A stretch of DNA of 64,000 nt from Alentia gelatinosa (GCA_950022655.1 OX465591.1:47945048-48009047), one strand, 5' to 3'. Positions 10,252 through 22,465 are shown, counted from the first letter of the stretch. Notes: generated from the letters alone by a model not told the origin. Made by a program: numbers and translations.

Positions 10252-12345
10252 GGTCCCGCCCACAACCCTACCTGTAATTAGCCCCGACATATCCCGGATC
10301 CAGGCCCGTTTAGAGACTGTAAAGGGCTGGTTCCACCAACAGATGGATTTGTCGTGATATATCGTGGCATATCTAACCCTAACCCTACCTGTAATTAGCC
10401 CCGACATATCCCGGATCCAGGCCCGTTTAGAGACTGTAAAGGGCTGGTTCCACCAACACGATGGATTTGTCGTGATATATCGTGGTATAACTAACCGTAA
10501 CCCTACCTGTAATTAGCCCCGACATATCCCGGATCCAGGAGGTCGGCCGTTTAGAGACTGTAAAGGGCAGGTTCCACCAACACGATGGATTTGTCGTGAT
10601 ATATCTTGGTATATCTAACCCTAACCCTACCTGTAATTAGCCCCGACATATCCCGGATCCAGGCCCGTTTAGAGACTGAAAAGGGCAGGTTCCACCAACA
10701 CGATGGATTTGTCGTGATATATCGTGGTATAACTAACCCTAACCCTACCTTTAATTAGCCCCGACATATCCCGGATCCAGGCCCGTTTAGAGACTGTAAA
10801 GGGCAGGTTCCACCAACACGATGGATTTGTCGTGATATATCGTGGTATAACTAACCCTAACCCTACCTTTAATTAGCCCCGACATATCCTGGATCCAGGC
10901 CCGTTTAGAGACTGTAAAGGGCAGGTTCCACCAACACGATGGATTTGTCGTGATATATCGTGGTATAACTAACCCTAACCCTACCTTTAATTAGCTCCGA
11001 CATATCCCGGATCCAGGCAGCCCGTTTAGAGCCTGTAAAGGGCTGGTTCCACCAACACGATGGATTTGTCGTGATATATCGTGGCATATCTAACCCTAAC
11101 CCTACCTGTAATTAGCCCCGACATATCCAGGATCCAGGCGGCCCGTTTAGAGACTGTAAAGGGCTGGTTCCACCAACACGATGGATTTGTCGTGATATAT
11201 CGTGGTATATCTAACCCTAACCCTACCTGTAATTAGCCCCGACATATCCAGGATCCAGGCCCGTTTAGAGCCTGTAAAGGACAGGTTCCACCAACACGAT
11301 GGATTTGTCGTGGTATATCTAACCCTAACCCTACCTGTAATTAGCCCCGACATATCCAGGATCCAGGCCAGTTTAGAGCCTGTAAAGAGCAGGTTCCACC
11401 AACACGATGGATTTGTCGTGATATATCGTGGTATATCTAACCCTAACCCTACCTGTAATTAGCCCCGACATATCCAGGATCCAGGCAGCCGGCCCGTTTA
11501 GAGCCTGTAAAGGGCTGGTTCCACCAACACGATGGATTTGTCGTGATATATCGTGGCATATCTAACCCTAACCCTACCTGTAATTAGCCCCGACATATCC
11601 CGGATCCAGGCAGCCGGCCCGTTTAGAGCCTGTAAAGGGCAGGTTCCACCAACACGATGGATTTGTCGTGATATATCGTGGTATATCTAACCCTAACCCT
11701 ACCTGTAATTAGCCCCGACATATCCAGGATCCAGGCGGCCCGTTTAGAGACTGTAAAGGGCTGGTTCCACCAACACGATGGATTTGTCGTGATATATCGT
11801 GGTATATCTAACCCTAACCCTACCTGTAATTAGCCCCGACATATCCAGGATCCAGGCCAGTTTAGAGCCTGTAAAGAGCAGGTTCCACCAACACGATGGA
11901 TTTGTCGTGATATATTGTGGTATATCTAACCCTAACCCTACCTGTAATAAGCCCCGACATATCCCGGATCCAGGCAGCCAGCCCGTTTAGAGCCTGTAAA
12001 GGGCAGGTTCCACCAACACGATGGATTTGTCGTGGTATATCTAACCCTAACCCTACCTGTAATTAGCCCCGACATATCCCGGATCCAGGCCCGTTTAGAG
12101 ACTGTAAAGGGCTGGTTCCACCAACACGATGGATTTGTCGTGATATATCGTGGTATATCTAACCCTAACCCTACCTGTAATTAGCCCCGACATATCCCGG
12201 ATCCAGGCCCGTTTAGAGCCTGTAAAGGGAAGGTTCCACCAACATGATGGATTTGTCGTGATATATCGTGGCATATCTAACCCTAACCCTACCTGTAATT
12301 AGCACCGACATATCCAGGATCCAGGCGGCCCGTTTAGAGCCTGTG
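10252..12345. repeat. About 118-bp satellite array, about 18 copies
   Basis: The unit (117-124 bp) contains 'ctaaccctaaccctacc', 'ccccgacatatcccggatcc', 'gtttagagactgtaaagggc' and 'caacacgatggatttgtcgt'. Two CCCTAA telomere-type motifs occur in every unit. On the minus strand each unit also has a TTTACAG and a CAG-GTAGGG about 46-50 nt apart, which resembles a small exon with both splice sites. Open frames on either strand are repeat shadows. Confidence 0.92.
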
Positions 12346-12349
12346 GCTC

Positions 12350-12545
12350 AGCCCGGCTCGGCTCCCGGCGACTCTCTCTGATCTCAATTGGGTCGCTGTA
12401 CAAGGCCATAAATTGGAGAGGTGTGATCGGCAAGCGTCGTTGAGGGTTTAAGACAGCGACATTGTTGTTCCCGATTATAATCGGTGATCGGATCGGGCAG
12501 AATCTGTGGAAAATGTCGCTGTCTTATGGGCTTTACGCTACATCG
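12350..12545. mobile_element. Dispersed element with 'AAGACAGCGACAT' inverted ends, copy 1
   Basis: 'ggctcggctcccggcgactc' through 'aatgtcgctgtcttatgggc' is about 90% alike by eye to 60262-60462. The inner part begins 'ttaagacagcgacatt' and ends 'aatgtcgctgtctta', inverted copies of each other, with 'gattataatcggtgatcgga' between. A third related copy with different interior lies at 59905-60110. It is a MITE-like element of unassigned superfamily. Confidence 0.65.
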
Positions 12546-12774
12546 TAGGCTGCAGTGAATAATACCGGGGAGAATCAGAGGCAGATGTCGCTGTATTACG
12601 GGCTTAATAATCAAACAAACAATACTCCACTCTACTCGTTCGAATGGGACGTAATCGTCACTCGGCGTCGCTTCAATGATTGTGGCCCATCGAAACTCGT
12701 GGTGTCTTGTGTATTTGCACGATTCTCGATGCAGTTGTATATAAGTACCTTATACAGGGGTTATCTTTAATAAT

Positions 12775-12907
12775 ATTTAAACATGTTCGCTAAGACAGTC
12801 TTAGCCGTCCATAAAGTCGTCCATGAGTGTTGACTAAAGTTAACCCACTTCGTCCCTGGGGCGTACAGAAAAGGATCTATAAGAATGATCGTAGATTATT
12901 AAACGGG
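12775..12907 (+). mobile_element. MITE family F, partial copy
   Basis: 'gttcgctaagacagtcttag' to 'tagattattaaacgggtctc' matches the interior and right end of the copy at 19675-19873. The left terminus is missing or diverged. Confidence 0.6.
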
Positions 12908-13189
12908 TCTCGTGTGCCGCAGGTATGCGCGCGTCACCGGAAACAGAGAATACGGCGCAGTGAATGATGGGAGAATTATCCACTCTGTGTGGGTGTGTGT
13001 GTGTGAGGGGGGGGGGGGAGTGAGTGAAGGAGGTATTTGGCAGAGACTGGTGCCAAGAAGGAAACTAATGAGTGTTTGGTCTGTGTCCCCCTCTTATACT
13101 AGGTTTTCAATGTCCACGGATCCATTGGTGTGGTTTCCAAGTTGCTAAGTTCAGTTGCCATGGAGATATGACGCCCTGGTGACCATAAA

Positions 13190-13962
13190 TCGTAGTGTAT
13201 CGGGAGGTCAGTGGTGGCAGTGGGTGCATGGTTTTAGGTATTTTTAATCGTAGCATATTGGGAGGTCTATCGTGTTGAATCGGTGCCAGTGGGTGCACGG
13301 TTTTAGGTATTTCTAATCGTGGCGTACCAGGTTTATCATGGTGAATCGGTGACAGTGGGTGCACGGTTTTAGGTAGTTCTAATCGTGGCGTACCAGGTTT
13401 ATCATGGTGAATCCGTGCCAGTGGGTGCACGGTTTTAGGTATTTCTAATCGTAGCGTACCAGGTTTATCATGGTGAATCGGTGACAGTGGGTGCACGGTT
13501 TTAGGTATTACTAATCGTGGCGTACCAGGTTTATCATGGTGAATCGGTGACAGTGGGTGCACGGTTTTAGGTATTACTAATCGTGGCGTACCAGATTTAT
13601 CATGGTGAATCGGGTACAGCGGGTGCACGGTTTTAGGTATTACTAATCTTGGCGTACCAGGTTTATCATGGTGAATCAGTGACAGTGGGTGCACGGTTTT
13701 AGGTATTACTAATCGTGGCGTACCAGGTTTATCGTGGTGAATCGGGTGACAGCGGGTGCATGGTTTTAGGTATTACTAATCATGGCGTACCAGGTTTATC
13801 ATGGTGAATCAGTGACAGTGGGTGCACGGTTTTAGGTATTACTAATCGTGGCGTACCAGGTTTATCATGGTGAATCGGTGACAGTGGGTGCACGGTTTTA
13901 GGTATTACTAATCGTGGCGTACCAGGTTTATCATGGTGAATCAGTGACAGCGGGTGCACGGT
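13190..13962. repeat. 66-bp satellite array, about 11 copies
   Basis: The unit contains 'ggcgtaccaggtttatcatg' and 'gggtgcacggttttaggtat' and recurs every 66 bp. The minus strand has a 195-codon open frame made of a 22-residue repeat (HPLSPIHHDKPGTPRL and so on), which follows from the period being divisible by three. I see no other coding evidence. Confidence 0.95.
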
Positions 13963-14409
13963 CTTACACTATCATCTGAGGTAGGTATCAATAAGAGTGA
14001 AGTCTCTGTCATGGAATCTCACAGAGATATGGAGGGTGAATCACTGGCGAACTGCGACATAGCGTGAGCCCTTATCTTACCTCAGAGATAGGTGTGATAA
14101 CGCACCCTAGATACCCACCCTTATCAGGCAGAGCGCACATTCCACTTCTACTAACCTCTGTCATCATCAACACTACCTGTCACTCTCCCCGCAGAGGTCT
14201 AGTCTGTGGGATTCTGTCCATATCTATGTATGGAGAGTGTGGATGGTGCCCTTCTGGCACTGTGTCTATATAACGAGTACCCGCTGGTGTACATTAAAGG
14301 AATACGAGCACACCTTGTAAGGAGGGAAGTGTGTTAAGTGAATGTCGAGTCCAGTAGGACGAGCGATCTAAGGCGCACTTTTAACTCGCTAGGTGGGGAT
14401 AAATCAGCT

Positions 14410-15830
14410 AGACCAGCTTCAGTCCCTGTACCCCTCCACCTACCCCACCCCTCCTCACCGTGATACAGGTTTCAGTCCCTGTACCCCTCCACCTACCTCA
14501 CCCCTCCTCACTATGATACAGGCTTCAGTGCCTGTACCCCTCCACCTACCTCACCCCTCCTCACCGTGATACAGGTTTCAGTCCCTGTACCCCTCCACCT
14601 ACCTCACCCCTCCTCACTATGATACAGGCTTCAGTGCCTGTACCCCTCCACCTACCTCACCCCTCCTCACAGTGATACAGGCTTCAGTCCCTGTACCCCT
14701 CCACCTACCCCACCCCTCCTCACTATGATACAGGCTTCAGTGCCTGTACCCCTCCACCTACCCCACCCCTGCTCACTGTGATACAGGCTACAGTCCCTGT
14801 ACTCCTCCACCTACCTCACCCCTCCTCACCGTGATACAGGCTTCAGTCCCTGTACCCCTCCACCTACCTCACCCCTCCTCACAGTGATACAGGCTTCAGT
14901 CCCTGTACCACTCCACCTACCTCACCCCTCCTCACCATGATACAGGCTACAGTCCCTGGACCCCTCCACCTACCTCACCCCTCCTCACCATGATACAGGT
15001 TTCAGTCCCTGTACCCCTCCACCTACCCCACCCATCCTCACTGTGATACAGGCTTCAGTCCCTGTACCCCTCCACCTACCTCACCCCTCCTCACCATGAT
15101 ACAGGCTCCAGTCCCTGTACCCCTCCACCTACCCCACCCCTCCTCACCGTGATACAGGCTTCAGTCCCTGTACCCCGCCACCTACCCCACCCCTCCTCAC
15201 CGTGATACTGGCTCCAGTCCCTGTACCCCTCCACCTACCCCACCCCTCCTCACAGTGATACAGGCTTCAGTCCCTGTACCACTTCACCTACCTCACCCCT
15301 CCTCACCATGATACAGGCTACAGTCCCTGTACCCCTCCACCTACCCCACCCCTCCTCACCGTGATACAGGCTTCAGTCCCTGTACCACTTCACCTACCTC
15401 ACCCCTCCTCACCGTGATACAGGCTTCAGTCCCTGTACCACTTCACCTACCTCACCCCTCCTCACCATGATACAGGCTACAGTCCCTGTACCCCTCCACC
15501 TACCCCACCCCTCCTCACCGTGATACAGGCTTCAGTCCCTGTACCCCTCCACCTACCTCACCCCTCCTCACAGTGATACAGGCTTCAGTCCCTGTACCAC
15601 TCCACCTACCCCACCCCTCCTCACCATGATACAGGCTACAGTCCCTGGACCCCTCCACCTACCCCACCCCTCCTCACCGTGATACAGGCTTCAGTCCCTG
15701 TACCACTTCACCTACCCCACCCCTCCTCACCGTGATACAGGCTTCAGTCCCTGTACCACTCCACCTACCCCACCCCTCCTCACCATGATACAGGCTACAG
15801 TCCCTGTACCCCTCCACCTACCCCACCCTT
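14410..15830. repeat. 53-bp satellite array, about 27 copies
   Basis: Pyrimidine-rich unit 'ccctccacctaccccacccc' plus 'gatacaggcttcagtccctg', with period 53. On the minus strand every unit carries GTGAGGAGG after GTATCA, a good match to a 5' splice site. The outermost minus-strand unit has GTG-GTAAGG instead (near 15835). Confidence 0.95.
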
Positions 15831-16257
15831 CCTTACCACGATTCCTGGGCAAGTCATGTTTATCCTAATTTTCTTGAATCATTTAAGGAATGTTAATAAT
15901 CCAAGACTTGATTAAGTCTACGTATGAGCCCCCCCCCCCCCCCAAACCCATGAGCGACAATAGGAGATCCATACACAGGTGTGATGATCTTACAAGATTT
16001 TTGTTTGTTTTTGTTTTAAACGCTTATTGACGAAAGGCATCATGCACAAAGTACATGATTTTCAGCCTGACCGCCAGTGCGGAAGGCAAATGTAAATACT
16101 CAATGAGAAACTTGGACACACAAGTAGAAACATATTCAGTTTTTCACCTATTGTAGGTAGACGGGGCTTAGCTGAAAACACTCCTACACCCACCGCTGTG
16201 TCAGGAGCAGGCAAAACTTATTGCTATGACAACACAGGCGGCCAGGGAACTGGAGGA

Positions 16258-16685
16258 GGGTCGAGTTCTCCTAACAGGTCGAGTTGGTTACGGGCCGAGT
16301 TGGTTACAAGTCGAGTTGGTTACGGGTCGAGTTGGTTACGGGTCGAGTTGGTTACGGGTCGAGTTGATTATGGGTCGAGTTCTCCTAACGTGTCGAGTTG
16401 GTTACGGGTCGAGTTGGTTACGGGTCGAGTTGATTATGGGTCGAGTTCTCCTAACGGGTCGAGTTGGTTATTGGTCGAGTTCTCCTAACGTGTCGAGTTG
16501 GTTATGGGTCGAGTTCTCCTAACGGGTCAAGTTGGTTACGGGTCGAGTTCTCCTAACGGGTTGAGTTTGTTACAGGTCGAGTTCTCCTAAGGGGTCGAGT
16601 TGGTTACGGGTCGAGTTTTCCTAACGTGTCGAGTTGGTAACGTGTCGAGTTGGTTACGGGTCGCGTTGGTTACGGGTCGAGTTCT
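16258..16685 (+). repeat. 16/18-bp minisatellite
   Basis: Mixture of a 16-bp unit 'gggtcgagttggttac' (and a 'gattat' variant) and an 18-bp unit 'gggtcgagttctcctaac'. It ends in 'gagttctccagtattc', almost identical to the right end of the foldback-like element at 22585-23166, so it is probably one arm of the same family. Confidence 0.9.
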
Positions 16686-16689
16686 CCAG

Positions 16690-18050
16690 TATTCCTACGC
16701 ACATACCAGCATATACCCAGAACGGCTTTTTACACCACCACCACCACCAGCATTCATCTGAGAACTATTTTTAGTGCGGTCCCAGCTTATCCACTGCCTA
16801 CACATATTTATACGGTGATTTACTCAGAATGGGGTTACTTTTTAGCCGATACTCAGAAACCGCTGTGAATCCTGCATGCCATCGACATGGAAGTACGGAG
16901 AGTGACAGCTGTGGGGGTCCTGTAGTGGGGGGGGGGGGGGGGGGGGGGGTGTCACCAGCTTATTGTCACTGTGTCTACACTCTTTGTTCAAGCCGAGAGT
17001 CTCCAGAGAGGGGCCATCCAGAAAGTACGTACGCACCGACGAAGGGGGGGGGGGGGGAGGGGGGGTAAAAAATTTCAGAAATTTTGCGTATGCTCCCTCT
17101 TTCTTCTATTGCGTACAAGATTGGGTGGGGGGGGGGGGGGGGTCCATAATTTCAGGAATTCTCTAGTATATACTTTATGGATGGGCCCTTAGCGACTCAG
17201 CAACTTGCGTTTATCTTCGTAGTGACTATTGACTTAGAAGACTCTTGTGATAGGACCCACGGGTGGCTTTATCCGACATCTTCACTTCTTCATGGATTAT
17301 CATCCTTATCTTTCCACTGTTATTTTTGTTGCCAGAGTGCTATACTTTAACAAAAAAGTCTGTAAGAGGCTAGAATGGAATGTAAATTTCTATGACGACC
17401 TACTTGATCAAGATTGAAAACCAAATGTTGTGTTTAAATCTGTGACCTATATAAAAAGATATGATAATAGAAAAATCCATAAGAAGGGAGGCGGGGGGGG
17501 GGGGGTCTGTTTTGGTTTTCGGCTTTGAATCGAACCAAGTCAGGATAAAGACAGACTGAAAATATCAGTTGAGAATTGAATCTCCTTTTAAAAACGGGAG
17601 GGAAACAGTCACTTAATGTTAGGGTTCTTGTCTGAGTCGGTTAATGGCTGGGGTGGGTTGTATTAAATGTCGACAGTATAGACATTAATTTTTTATATAT
17701 TTTTTTCTTTCGGCTTGCTCTAGAGGTGTTATTGCCACGTATTAATAATTCTAGACATTAACTGCAGGTATTTATCTAATGGTAGTCCTACACTAATAGC
17801 GCTGACCTACTTAGTAATCGTCATACACACCGTGTGTCACTTATCGGCGATATTCACATCTCGTTTTGTACACACGGAGTATTGTCCGGGTTTGCTCGCC
17901 ATGTCAGACGCACAACTAAGTTAACATTCACCCGGATAGAGCCAAACGAGCCAAACTAACAGAATACTCGAGATACAAGTCACCCAGTTCCACCATGTGC
18001 CCCAGGAGAGGATTAAAGTCCCACCCCCACCCACCTCAGTCCTCTCACAT
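16690..18050. other. No gene; long G-runs
   Basis: No coding frame is supported. G homopolymers stand out at about 16926-16950 (25 G), 17045-17067, 17127-17142 and 17490-17504. Otherwise the sequence is AT-rich and unremarkable, with a (CCA)n patch near 16735-16750. Confidence 0.5.
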
Positions 18051-18055
18051 CAATC

Positions 18056-18240
18056 TGTAGACTTGCCCAAGTCTTTGATTATGAACATCCATTAATGATT
18101 AATCAAAATCAGAATAAAGTTCATTATAGTATGTATCCTTCTCTGACTGGCCCATGAATCAAAGACTTGTCCACTATGAACGAAATACCCTGTTTATGGC
18201 CCAAAGCTGCTCCCTGTAACCTTATACCTCCTCATACCCC
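18056..18240. mobile_element. Dispersed element with AGACTTG inverted ends, copy 1
   Basis: 'tagacttgcccaagtctttg' to 'caaagacttgtccactatga' and 'ctgtttatggcccaaagc' is repeated at 20773-21030. Both copies are followed closely by a tandem array (18260 and 21240). Non-coding. Confidence 0.65.
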
Positions 18241-18259
18241 TCCCCCTCCCTTCGCTGGA

Positions 18260-18985
18260 CACTTTGTATTAGGTGGATATACATGTATCTGTATGCTCCG
18301 TGTATGGTGATACACACTCCCTATGTGTTTTCTACAGACACTTTGTATTAGGTGGATATACATGTATCTGTATGCTCCGTGTATGGTGATACACACTCCC
18401 TATGTGTTTTCTACAGACACTTTGTATTAGGTGGATATACATGTATCTGTATGCTCCGTGTATGGTGATACACACTCCCTATGTGTTTTCTGTGGACACT
18501 TTGTATTAGGTGGATATATCTGCATGCTCTGGGTATGGTGATACACACTCCCTATGTGTTTTCTGTGGACACTTTGTATTAGGTGGATATATCTGCATGC
18601 TCTGGGTATGGTGATACACACTCCCTATGTGTTTTCTATGGACACTTTGTATTAGGTGGATATATCTGTATTCTCCGGGTATGGTGATACACACTCCCTA
18701 TGTGTTTTCTACGGACACTTTGTATTAGGTGGATATACATGTATCTGTATGCTCCGGGTATGGTGATACACACTCTCTATGTGTTTTCTATGTGTGTTTT
18801 CTATGGACACTTTGTATTAGGTGGATATATCTGCTCCGGGTATAAAGATACACACTCCCTATGTGTTTTCTATGGACACTTTGTATTAGGTGGATATACC
18901 TGTATGCTCCGGGTATGGTGATACGCACTCCCTATGTGTTTTCTATGTGTGTTTTCTATTGACACTTTGTATCAGGTGGGTAATA
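18260..18985 (+). repeat. About 79-bp minisatellite, about 9 copies
   Basis: The unit 'acactttgtattaggtggat' plus 'gatacacactccctatgtgt' and 'tttctacag' recurs at 74-79 bp with some shorter units. Each unit ends in a pyrimidine-rich stretch and CAG or a CGG/TGG variant, resembling a 3' splice site. The last unit has CAG-GTGGGT. Confidence 0.9.
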
Positions 18986-19227
18986 AAAGTTCTGACAGTC
19001 GTCCGTCACCGTCAAGTGGTGTCACAGCGAGTTCAGTTCTCAGCGGACAACACTCGTCAGATGTTGGGTGACGATAATCACAAAAGTGATGTCACAACGT
19101 TACAATAATATCCTCTGCCCTGACCGTGAGAACGGGTCTTTATTTACTGACCCCCTTTCCTTTTTCATTGTCTCATGACCATGAAAGGGAAAGCAGACAT
19201 CACAGGATTTGTGTTACATGTATGTAT

Positions 19228-19605
19228 AGGGGACAGAGCCATTGATAGTTCATTAAGCAGTCACTAGGTGGTCGGGGGACAAAACCTGTATTCTGGCTCT
19301 TTGTTCTTACGAAATTCAGCTGCCTTTCAATGTTTTACCAAGGTTCCTTTGACTCTCTACACCCATCCCAGAGCAGGAAAATATAATGCTAAAACCCAGG
19401 ACATGATGTTTTTTACATGGAACACTTTATTTACATATGTGAGCAAGGCAAGAAAAGTGACATTTCCCAATTATCACTCACTTCTTTTGCACCTCCATTA
19501 GTGAAGAACAGCTATTTTTTCACCTCCATTAGTGAAGAACACCTACTCAGGGGGCGTCATGGCGGCGCCCATGGATCATAGGCTATGTGCCGTATAGTTA
19601 TATAC
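19228..19605 (+). mobile_element. Dispersed repeat G, uninterrupted copy
   Basis: 'ggggacagagccattgatag' through 'gccgtatagttatataccc' is homologous to 30055-31480 in an FBXO9 intron. There the same sequence is split by two nested insertions. This copy supplies the empty sites that define those insertions. Confidence 0.75.
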
Positions 19606-19674
19606 CCATGTATTAGCCTTCAAGTCTGGGCGATCAGTCACCTTCAGTCTACGCGGTTATTTGACTAAGCACGG

Positions 19675-19873
19675 GCCCGTTTAATAATCTAGGATCGTAC
19701 ATGAATACCCACTTTCTATACCTCTACAAGGGTTATCATTTGATAATATTTAAGTCTGTCCCTAAGACAGTCTTAGCCTTCCATAAGTGTTGAATAAAGT
19801 TGACCTACATCATTCCTTGGTCTCTACGGCATACAGAAAAGGGTCTACATGTATGAGCCTAGATTATTAAACG
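19675..19873 (+). mobile_element. MITE family F, full short copy
   Basis: The left end 'ccgtttaataatctaggatc' and the right end 'gagcctagattattaaacgg' are inverted repeats, and the interior has 'agacagtcttagcc'. At about 199 bp it is the reference copy for the expanded versions at 7449-8985 and 63095-63390. Confidence 0.8.
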
Positions 19874-19884
19874 GTTGGTGAATT

Positions 19885-20382
19885 AGGTAGCGGTACATGA
19901 AGACCCTTTTGTGTACCTCGTACAAGGGTTGATGTATGATATCTATGATAGCCGTCTTTACTATATACCCATGCCGTATATACTGTAAATACGCACCTTT
20001 TCGGCATATGACGTAAAAATACTGTACGGACCACTGGTCAGTACACTAAAATACGGTCCATCTTGCCAAACAAGTTTATTAACATATCGGTCGTTAAAAA
20101 TTAAATTAATGATTTTTTTTTAATTTTGGGTATATGGTAAATATATAACGTCCAACCATGCTTGTACAATTCACAGAACACGATGATAGTTTACCGTTTG
20201 TACGGAACTCGGCATAAATGCCTCGGTCCGTATAAACCGTAAATTACCATCTCGTTCTGTGAATTGTACAGCATGGTCAGGACGTTCTATATAATTACGT
20301 GTTAACCCACACCTCCCTGGGTCTCTATGGCATGCAGAAAAGGGTCTCCATGTAGGCTCCTCGATTATTAAACGAGCCCCTG
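19885..20382 (+). mobile_element. MITE family F copy split by a hairpin element
   Basis: Left-half sequence ('cggtacatgaagaccctttt') ends near 19962 and right-half sequence ('cccacacctccctgggtctc' to 'cgattattaaacgagcccct') resumes near 20302. Between them lies the hairpin element with 'tatacccatgccgtat' (19963-20300). The nesting order is therefore MITE F first and hairpin element second. Confidence 0.65.
19963..20300. mobile_element. Hairpin element H, copy 1
   Basis: Starts 'tatacccatgccgtatatac' and ends 'catggtcaggacgttctata'. The inner part is a long inverted repeat: 'cgtccaaccatgcttgtaca' pairs with 'tgtacagcatggtcaggacg', with 'ccgtaaattaccatctcg' and its complement nearer the loop. 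Copies are at 37368-37916 and 48483-48826. Confidence 0.75.
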
Positions 20383-20480
20383 GTCACAGGCCCTCCCCCG
20401 ATGAGAGTCCCCGTCTCCACACCCATGTACATCACAGCGCCACTAGCCGCGCTGACAATGAACCATAAAACATTCATGTA
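20380..20480 (-). CDS. Possible transmembrane exon fragment
   Basis: The minus strand near 20470-20385 reads MNVLWFIVSAASGAVMYMG and then VETGTLIGGGP, a plausible membrane helix with a start codon. It abuts a family F MITE end, as do the fragments near 9.0 and 9.95 kb. No homology is recognised and splice sites are not convincing. Confidence 0.15.
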
Positions 20481-20772
20481 TGACTCACACTTACGTCCGT
20501 TATATCAACCCACTTTTTGTCCGGGGCCTGACAAGGGTGCCCATTCTGTCCCGTCCACCCCCCCCCCCCCTCCTTCCCATCACCCCCTAAACATGTCTGT
20601 CACATCTGGCCTCCCCTCTCACCCCAATCTCCCCTCTCTCGCGAGATAGTCACAAATATGGAAAAAAAGAGCGCTGATATGGTACTTGATAACTGTCCGC
20701 TGTTTGTGTGCGAGTGATGGAACTACAAGACGAGCTGTTTAGTGACCAAACAACACCACTCGGGGCGTCTTC

Positions 20773-21030
20773 TAGACTTGCTCAAGTCTTTGAACTTTCA
20801 TTAAATGATTCGACACAATCAGAATTAAGTTCATTTTAGTATGTATCTAGACTTGCTCAAGTCTTTAATTATGAACATTCATTAAATGATTAAAGAAAAT
20901 CGGAATACAATTCATTATAGCATGTGTCCTTCTCTGACTGGCCCATGAATCAAAGACTTGTCCACTATGAACAGAATCTCCTGTTTATGGCCCAAAGCCG
21001 CTCCCTGTAACCCTATACCTTCTCCTACCC
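20773..21030. mobile_element. Dispersed element with AGACTTG inverted ends, copy 2
   Basis: Homologous to 18056-18240, with the first about 75 bp ('agacttgctcaagtctt' to 'catttagtatgtat') present twice in tandem. Confidence 0.6.
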
Positions 21031-21239
21031 CTACCCCTCACCCCTCCCCTCCTACAGTTACCTGGCCGCCTGTGTTATCATAGCAATAAATTTCCCCTAC
21101 TCCTGACTGTGACCGGATTAAGATCAAAGTGAGAGGGTATCAATTTCCCATCAGATATCCTGACCAGTACCCAGGATATCTGTATAGAGTGTGTTGGAAA
21201 TACTGGCGCGATACAGTGCCAGAAATCCAACACCATTAC

Positions 21240-21725
21240 CGATTGTACCAGTCCCTGTATCTCAGCGAGGAGGGTAGCTATAGGATGCAGGGACTGGAGC
21301 CAGTCTACCAGTCCCTGTATCAAAGCGAGGAGGGTAGCCATAGGATGCAGGGACTGGAGCCAGTCCCTGTATCCCAGCGAGGAGGGTAGCCATAGGATGC
21401 AGGGACTGGAGCCTGTCTCCTGTATCCCAGCGAGGAGGGTAGCCATAGGCTGCAGTGACTGGAGCCAGTCTACCAGTCCCTGTATCCCAGCGAGGGGGGT
21501 AGCCATAGGATGCAGGGACTGGAGCCAGTCCCTGTATCCCAGTGAGGAGGGTAGCCATAGGATGCAGGGACTGGAGCCAGTCCCTGTCTCCCAGCAGGGG
21601 GGTAGCCATAGTATGCAGGGACTGGAGCCAGTCCCTGTCTCCCAGAGAGGAGTGTAGCCATAGGATGCAGGGACTGGAGTCAGTCTATACCAGTCCCTGT
21701 ATCCCAGAGAGGAGGTTAATTGTAG
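21240..21725 (+). repeat. About 54-66-bp minisatellite with an internal palindrome
   Basis: Eight to nine units of 'gcgaggagggtagccatagg' plus 'cagggactggagccagtccc'. The segment CAGGGACTGG-AG-CCAGTCCCTG is a near-perfect 22-bp palindrome, so each unit can form a cruciform. Open frames on both strands are shadows. Confidence 0.9.
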
Positions 21726-22105
21726 GCTGCAGGGACGGGAGTCAGTCTAGGCGTGTTCCTGTTGTCGGCGAATTAGCCCGGATCAGTAAACGTACAATGA
21801 TAATGACGTAACGGGGAGATATGTGGGTCACTGGAGTCATTCATCTCCAGGTGTCAGTTAATCGTGTAGTTATACGGGTAGGTAGTTTAAAGAACTTGGA
21901 TTATACCCAACAGGAGTAAACAGGAGTAAACAACTCTACAAGCACCACTTTCCTCACCCAGTTATACTCTCACTTTATCTTTATTTTCTCATCAACTTGG
22001 ACGTTCCGTTTACCAACAAGTCCGTTTTTAGACACAGCCTGGTTTCAGGGATTATTTTCTTTTCTTGTCGGTCGGTAAAAGGGGCGTGGCGGCTGGGTCC
22101 TTATC

Positions 22106-22320
22106 CTACCCCTAATAAAAAAACGGCCATAGACTTAACATAGGGAAATTTTATGTGGCAGGCCGTGACATAAAGTGTTTTTTATGCCACTAGAGTAATA
22201 ACAATATTGACCAATCAGAGAGCAGGATGTCAGCTACTATGAAAAAAGTCCTGTTGGTCGTTGACTCAATATTTATCTTTTTAACAGTAGTACAAAAGCA
22301 TAGATGGGGTAGGATAAATA
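22106..22320 (-). mobile_element. MITE with TATCCTACCCC-type termini, copy 2
   Basis: Inverted relative to 928-1142: it starts 'atcctacccctaataaaaaa' and ends 'agatggggtaggataaata'. The interior 'ccaatcagagagcaggatgt' matches the other copies. It is followed directly by hairpin cassette (i) at 22322-22465. Confidence 0.75.
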
Positions 22321-22321
22321 C

Positions 22322-22465
22322 GAAACCGAACTCGAGTTAGACTTGTCAGTGTCTATGCCACTCTGGTCAGGTCTGCTCCTCACTACGCCTCGTGTAGTAA
22401 TACGCGACCTTCCCGGCGTGGCATAAACATTGTCAAGTGTAACTCTCGTTCGGTTTCTACTAAAG
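22322..22465. mobile_element. Hairpin cassette (i), copy 1
   Basis: Imperfect inverted repeat: 'gaaaccgaactcgagttaga' at the left pairs with 'taactctcgttcggtttc' at the right. Inner arms contain 'actctggtcaggtctgctcc', and the loop holds 'cactacgcctcgtgtagtaa'. A second copy of the same cassette is at 58433-58576, in a similar position next to the same MITE. Confidence 0.7.

Noticed and set aside
13107..13694. 195-codon minus-strand frame (HPLSPIHHDKPG repeats)
   Set aside because: Shadow of the 66-bp satellite; its ends fall arbitrarily in the array.
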